Of a stretch of DNA of 64,000 bases, positions 61,059 through 64,000 are shown in pieces. Source of the stretch: DASYXZ01 sp035308965 (GTDB taxonomy: Bacteria > Acidobacteriota > Terriglobia > UBA7540); NCBI GenBank assembly GCA_035308965.1, contig DATGFN010000025.1, positions 116,846 to 180,845 on the forward strand. Direction: 5' to 3'. Below the pieces are notes generated by a model. That model saw only the letters and a program-made list of their open reading frames with translations. It made no database searches and was not told where the DNA came from. Within the stretch, counting starts at the first letter, position 1, and each line of letters starts with the position of its first letter. Both the position numbers and the translations under genes were made by a program.

Positions 61059-62705
61059 ATGAGCCGTGGCCAGCGGATTTTCGTAACGACTGTTTTGATT
61101 TTGTGGGCGGGGATTTCGGCCTATGGGCAGACTTTTCCCACGCCAAATTACTTCAGCAACTTAAGGTCGAGCCCACAGATTGCCTCTAGCCTGCCCGGCC
61201 CCCAGGGATTGAAAGACTACCTGGTGGATGGAAAACTGCGCCTGACCTTGGATGATGCTATTCGTCTGACCCTGATGAATAGCACCGACGTGCGCCTGAA
61301 TGAGTTGCCGGTCGAGAGCGCGAAATTGTCCGTCGAGCGCGCCTACGCGCCGTTTGATCCTGTGGCGACCTCAAGTTTTTCCGCTACCAGATTGATTTCC
61401 CCCAGCATTACTCAGTTGGCCGGTGCGCCAACCCTTAGCAGCCTTAGCCAACTATCCCAGTTTGGATACTCCCAAACGTTCGAAACCGGCACCAACTATC
61501 AGGTGGGATTCACCGCCAGTAAAACATCCGACAATAGTATTTTCGATTTCTTTAACCCATCGCTCCAGTCTTCCTTCAATCTTTCGTTTACGCAACCTCT
61601 GTTGCGCGGTCGCGGCATATTTCCCAATCGTGCGCCCATCGTCATCGCCCGGCGAAATCTGGCTGAATCTGTTGCAACATTTGAGGCATCAGTCAACGAT
61701 TCGATTCAGCAAGTGGTGGCGCAGTATTGGAGCGCCGTCCAGGCCAGGGAAGGATTGGTGGTCCAGAATAAAGCCCTGGACCTGGCCGAAGCGACCTACA
61801 AGCAGCAGAAACGCGCGCTTGAATTGGGCGCCATCCCTCCCCTGGATATCTATCGGTCGGAATCTGAAGTGGCCACGCGGCGGGTGGCCGTCATTCAATC
61901 CGAGTACACCCTGAAACAGGCCGAGGACCAACTGCGCCGGACTATCGGCGCCGATCTCGACAATTATTTCCGGGCTTTGGATCTCGATTTGACCGAGAAA
62001 GCTCAGCCCACCGGCGAGCTGGTCTCGCTCGATGAAGCGACCGCCCTCCAGCGTGCCTTGGCCCGGCGGCCCGAATTTGAGGCCCTGCGTGAGGCGCTGG
62101 CCAACGACGAGACCAGCATCCGGTTGGCGCATAACAGCCTTCTCCCTGACTTGAGGCTTAGTGGCAGTTACTCGAGCTCCGGCTTGGGAGGAAATCAATT
62201 CGACATCACCACCACTCCGCCGGTGCTAATTTCCCGAGGCGGCTTTGGCGACGCCTTGGGCCAGGTTTTCGGCTTTGGTTATCCTACTTACGGAGTTACC
62301 TTAACTTTGAATCTTCCCATTAAGAACCGTGCCGCCCAGGCGGATCAGGGAAATGCCCTGGTTACGCATCGCCGCGGGCTTTACTTGGAACGCCAGCTTC
62401 ACCAGGCAATCACTCAGGAAGTGGCCAATGTGATTCACCAGCTCGAGGAGGCCAAGCTCGCCCTGGCCGCGGCGGGCATCGCGCGCGACCTCGCCCAAAA
62501 AACTTTGGAGGCGGACCAGCGTAAGTATGATTTAGGCACAGAAACGATTTTCTTCGTCCTTGACGCTCAGAACGCGCTTGCCCAGGCCGAGCTGAACTAC
62601 TTACAGGCTGAAGTGACTTACGACCTCGCCGTGACTGCCGTCGACCACGCCACCGGTGAGCTGCTCGATCGTCATAAGGTGCAGATCGCCCAGGCTACTC
62701 ACTAA
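61059..62705 (+). CDS. TolC-family outer-membrane efflux channel
   Basis: A 548-residue protein with a signal peptide (residues ~5-25, TTVLILWAGISAYGQ) and the two-fold OEP repeat: LTLDDAIRLTLMNSTDVRLNELPVESAKLSVERA at ~62-95 and LDEATALQRALARRPEFEALREALANDE at ~325-352. Long heptad-rich helices follow each half. AGGAGGGAAGA lies 2 nt before ATG 61059. TolC trimers form the exit duct for the tripartite pump whose adaptors and permease are encoded directly upstream (107 bp gap). A C-terminal segment includes the typical NYLQAEVTYDLAVTAVDHATGEL. Confidence 0.92.
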   Translation: MSRGQRIFVTTVLILWAGISAYGQTFPTPNYFSNLRSSPQIASSLPGPQGLKDYLVDGKLRLTLDDAIRLTLMNSTDVRLNELPVESAKLSVERAYAPFDPVATSSFSATRLISPSITQLAGAPTLSSLSQLSQFGYSQTFETGTNYQVGFTASKTSDNSIFDFFNPSLQSSFNLSFTQPLLRGRGIFPNRAPIVIARRNLAESVATFEASVNDSIQQVVAQYWSAVQAREGLVVQNKALDLAEATYKQQKRALELGAIPPLDIYRSESEVATRRVAVIQSEYTLKQAEDQLRRTIGADLDNYFRALDLDLTEKAQPTGELVSLDEATALQRALARRPEFEALREALANDETSIRLAHNSLLPDLRLSGSYSSSGLGGNQFDITTTPPVLISRGGFGDALGQVFGFGYPTYGVTLTLNLPIKNRAAQADQGNALVTHRRGLYLERQLHQAITQEVANVIHQLEEAKLALAAAGIARDLAQKTLEADQRKYDLGTETIFFVLDAQNALAQAELNYLQAEVTYDLAVTAVDHATGELLDRHKVQIAQATH

Positions 62706-62726
62706 TCGGGGTAATCCTCTAAAACG

Positions 62727-62952
62727 GTTAGTAGTGTCATTTGGAATTGAATTAATTTCGAGGCCCGCCGCGAAAGATCATTCCCGCGACGGCGGGAATC
62801 CAGTTTTTCCTCCGCGCATTTCTAATGATTTAAGGGATTGGATTCCCGCGAAGGCGGGAAGCCATTTCACTAAGTAAAGACTGGATTCCCGCTTTCGCGG
62901 GAATGAACATTTCCTCGAAAGGAATGCAACTCCAAATGACACCACTACCCTA
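62727..62952. mobile_element. MITE-like element, family A copy 2 (~226 bp)
   Basis: The left end is GTTAGTAGTGTCATTTGGAA and the right end is inverted GGGTAGTGGTGTCATTTGGA, an imperfect terminal repeat of more than 20 bp. The interior repeats TTTCGAGGCCCGCCGC, also found at 31550 in copy 1, and holds three TTCCCGC..GCGGGAA palindromes. It has no coding capacity. The rest of this intergenic gap (to 63068) shows no gene. Confidence 0.75.
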
Positions 62953-63068
62953 AAACGCAAAGGATTTAGTTTACGAGATTGATGCGGTAGTATAACCCTG
63001 TCCCGTGCTCCACCCTTTCGCCTCTCGGGGCCGATTTAAATTTCAAAATTGGGAGGAATTGAACAATC

Positions 63069-63506
63069 ATGTGGAAAGAATTTAAAGAGTTCGTAATGCG
63101 CGGAAACGTAATGGACATGGCCGTCGGAATTATCCTCGGCGCGGCGTTTGGGAAAATTGTAACCTCGTTTGTGGGTGATATCCTGATGCCCCCTATCGGC
63201 CTGATCCTCGGGCATGTGGACTTCTCCAACTTGTTTGTCGTGCTCTCGGGCACTCACTATGATTCTCTGGCAGCGGCGAAAGCTGCCGGAGCCGCCTCCA
63301 TTAACTACGGCCTTTTTGTGAGCACGGTGATCGATTTCACCATCGTAGCCTTTGTAATTTTCTTATTGGTGAAACAGGTCAACAAGCTTAAGACGCCGGC
63401 GCCTGTTCCCGCGCCTTCGGTGAAGGATTGCCCATATTGCCTCTCGGCAATTCCATTGAAGGCCATTCGATGCGCGCATTGCACTTCCGAACTCCAGGCG
63501 GCCTAG
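63069..63506 (+). CDS. mscL: Large-conductance mechanosensitive channel with zinc-ribbon tail
   Basis: A 145-residue channel, slightly longer than E. coli MscL (136). The N-terminus MWKEFKEFVMRGNVMDMAVGIILGAAFGKIVTSFVGDILMP is typical, with TM1 at ~15-45 and TM2 at ~75-100. The C-terminal ~25 residues carry CPYC (~120) and CAHC (~136), a four-cysteine zinc-ribbon-like tail in place of the usual charged helix end. MscL opens under extreme membrane tension and releases solutes after osmotic downshock. GGGAGGAATT lies 11 nt before ATG 63069. It is monocistronic. Confidence 0.95.
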   Translation: MWKEFKEFVMRGNVMDMAVGIILGAAFGKIVTSFVGDILMPPIGLILGHVDFSNLFVVLSGTHYDSLAAAKAAGAASINYGLFVSTVIDFTIVAFVIFLLVKQVNKLKTPAPVPAPSVKDCPYCLSAIPLKAIRCAHCTSELQAA

Positions 63507-63795
63507 GCGCTCAGGGATACAAAAGCCGGCAATTTGATCAGATGGCCGCGGGCCTTTGGTCCCCTGCAAAAACTTTTTTCCGCCGTGCGGCCGGTTCGTG
63601 GCCGGAAGGAAAGGCCTGCTGGTCTCATCCGCGTAGTCAGCCAATTTAGGCTTCGGAGTGGTCTGGGCTGGAGTTCAATGATCGCGCCCTGGGCTTATCA
63701 AAAATATTGCCAAAGACTATTGTTTGTGCTAGTTTTCCCCTGTCTTGAGGACGCCGTCATTCGTCGTACTTGATTTGAATAAGGAGAGTACTCCA

Positions 63796-64000
63796 ATGCG
63801 TAATCGACATCATGGATTGATTACCGCAAGTCTGTTCGCTTTGATCCTTGGGATGTTTGCCAGCGTGGGTTATGGGGCGGACAAGAGCACGGCGAAGCTA
63901 TTGGTGCGGGTGAGGCCGGTGGAGGCGGAGATCTTCATCGATGGGCAGCACATGGGGGATGCGACGTGGAATGGGATGATGACGGTGCCGAAGATCTCGC
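63796..64000 (+). CDS. Secreted PEGA-domain protein (3' partial)
   Basis: Starts at ATG 63796, with AAGGAGAG 7 nt upstream, and runs off the right edge; 68 residues are visible. A signal peptide covers residues ~7-27 (LITASLFALILGMFASVGYG). The mature part begins with the PEGA pattern (LLVRVRPVEAEIFIDGQHMGDATWNG), a small β-domain repeated in surface and cell-wall proteins. The rest of the protein is not available, so its length and other domains are unknown. Confidence 0.75.
   Translation, partial: MRNRHHGLITASLFALILGMFASVGYGADKSTAKLLVRVRPVEAEIFIDGQHMGDATWNGMMTVPKIS

Overview
The window looks like one chromosomal segment of a G+C-rich, Gram-negative-type bacterium. Outer-membrane β-barrels, TolC, LolA-like, MCE and TonB-domain proteins imply two membranes. 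The mix of System II cytochrome c maturation, multihaem cytochromes with NHL propellers, M56/TonB fusions, CerR-type efflux operons and short palindromic repeats is most like Acidobacteriota. That placement is inference; there is no rRNA here to settle it. Three tRNA genes are present (Ala-CGC, Leu-CAA, Arg-TCG). There is no CRISPR array, prophage or transposase.

Layout. 1-6.9 kb: end of a membrane glycosyltransferase/TPR protein, then a tightly overlapped run encoding an ABC-2 exporter (ATPase and permease), two TPR-like membrane proteins, a PAP2-family protein and a LolA-like carrier. 7-11.2 kb: housekeeping genes (HAD phosphatase, threonine synthase, alanyl-tRNA editing protein, tRNA-Ala, zinc-ribbon protein). 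11.3-16.1 kb: two tandem S41 peptidases and hemL. 16.4-18.1 kb: a β-barrel porin followed by a PstS-like binding protein. 18.7-31.3 kb: the most striking block, nine co-directional genes: resB, ccsA, a 16-haem cytochrome, an NHL propeller, a tetrahaem cytochrome, a SurA/PpiC isomerase, a 614-residue β-barrel, a second NHL propeller and an 11-12-haem cytochrome. It is followed by a histidine kinase and a sigma-54-type response regulator (31.9-34.5 kb). 34.5-37.1 kb: TPR protein, hemA and tRNA-Leu. 37.3-42.9 kb: a CerR-type regulator driving a four-gene exporter (two FtsX/MacB permeases, an adaptor and an ATPase). 43-50 kb: EcsC-like protein, cytochrome P450, MCE protein, M56/TonB fusion with its BlaI-type repressor, and a LolA-like protein. 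50.3-55.5 kb: SIS-domain protein, XRE regulator, tRNA-Arg, ferredoxin-NADP reductase-like protein, methyltransferase and a hemL-like aminotransferase. 55.6-62.7 kb: three consecutive HlyD adaptors, a MacB-type permease and a TolC-type channel, with no ATPase alongside. 63-64 kb: mscL with a zinc-ribbon tail, and the start of a PEGA-domain protein.

How the genes work together. The 18.7-31.3 kb block reads as a self-contained extracellular electron-transfer system. ResB and CcsA attach haem, the isomerase assists folding in the periplasm, the barrel can span the outer membrane, and the cytochromes and propellers are the conduit and surface parts. The tetrahaem gene has the best ribosome-binding site of the block and an intrinsic terminator directly behind it, as expected for a subunit made in excess. 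The kinase and regulator pair that follows may control it.

Non-coding DNA is rich in small repeats: two copies of a MITE-like element with GTGTCATTTGG ends, two copies of a shorter element with TAGTGGGTCAGTT ends (one forms the 3' end of the P450 gene), two REP-like palindromes, and several low-complexity AAATG or GTAGGTA tracts.
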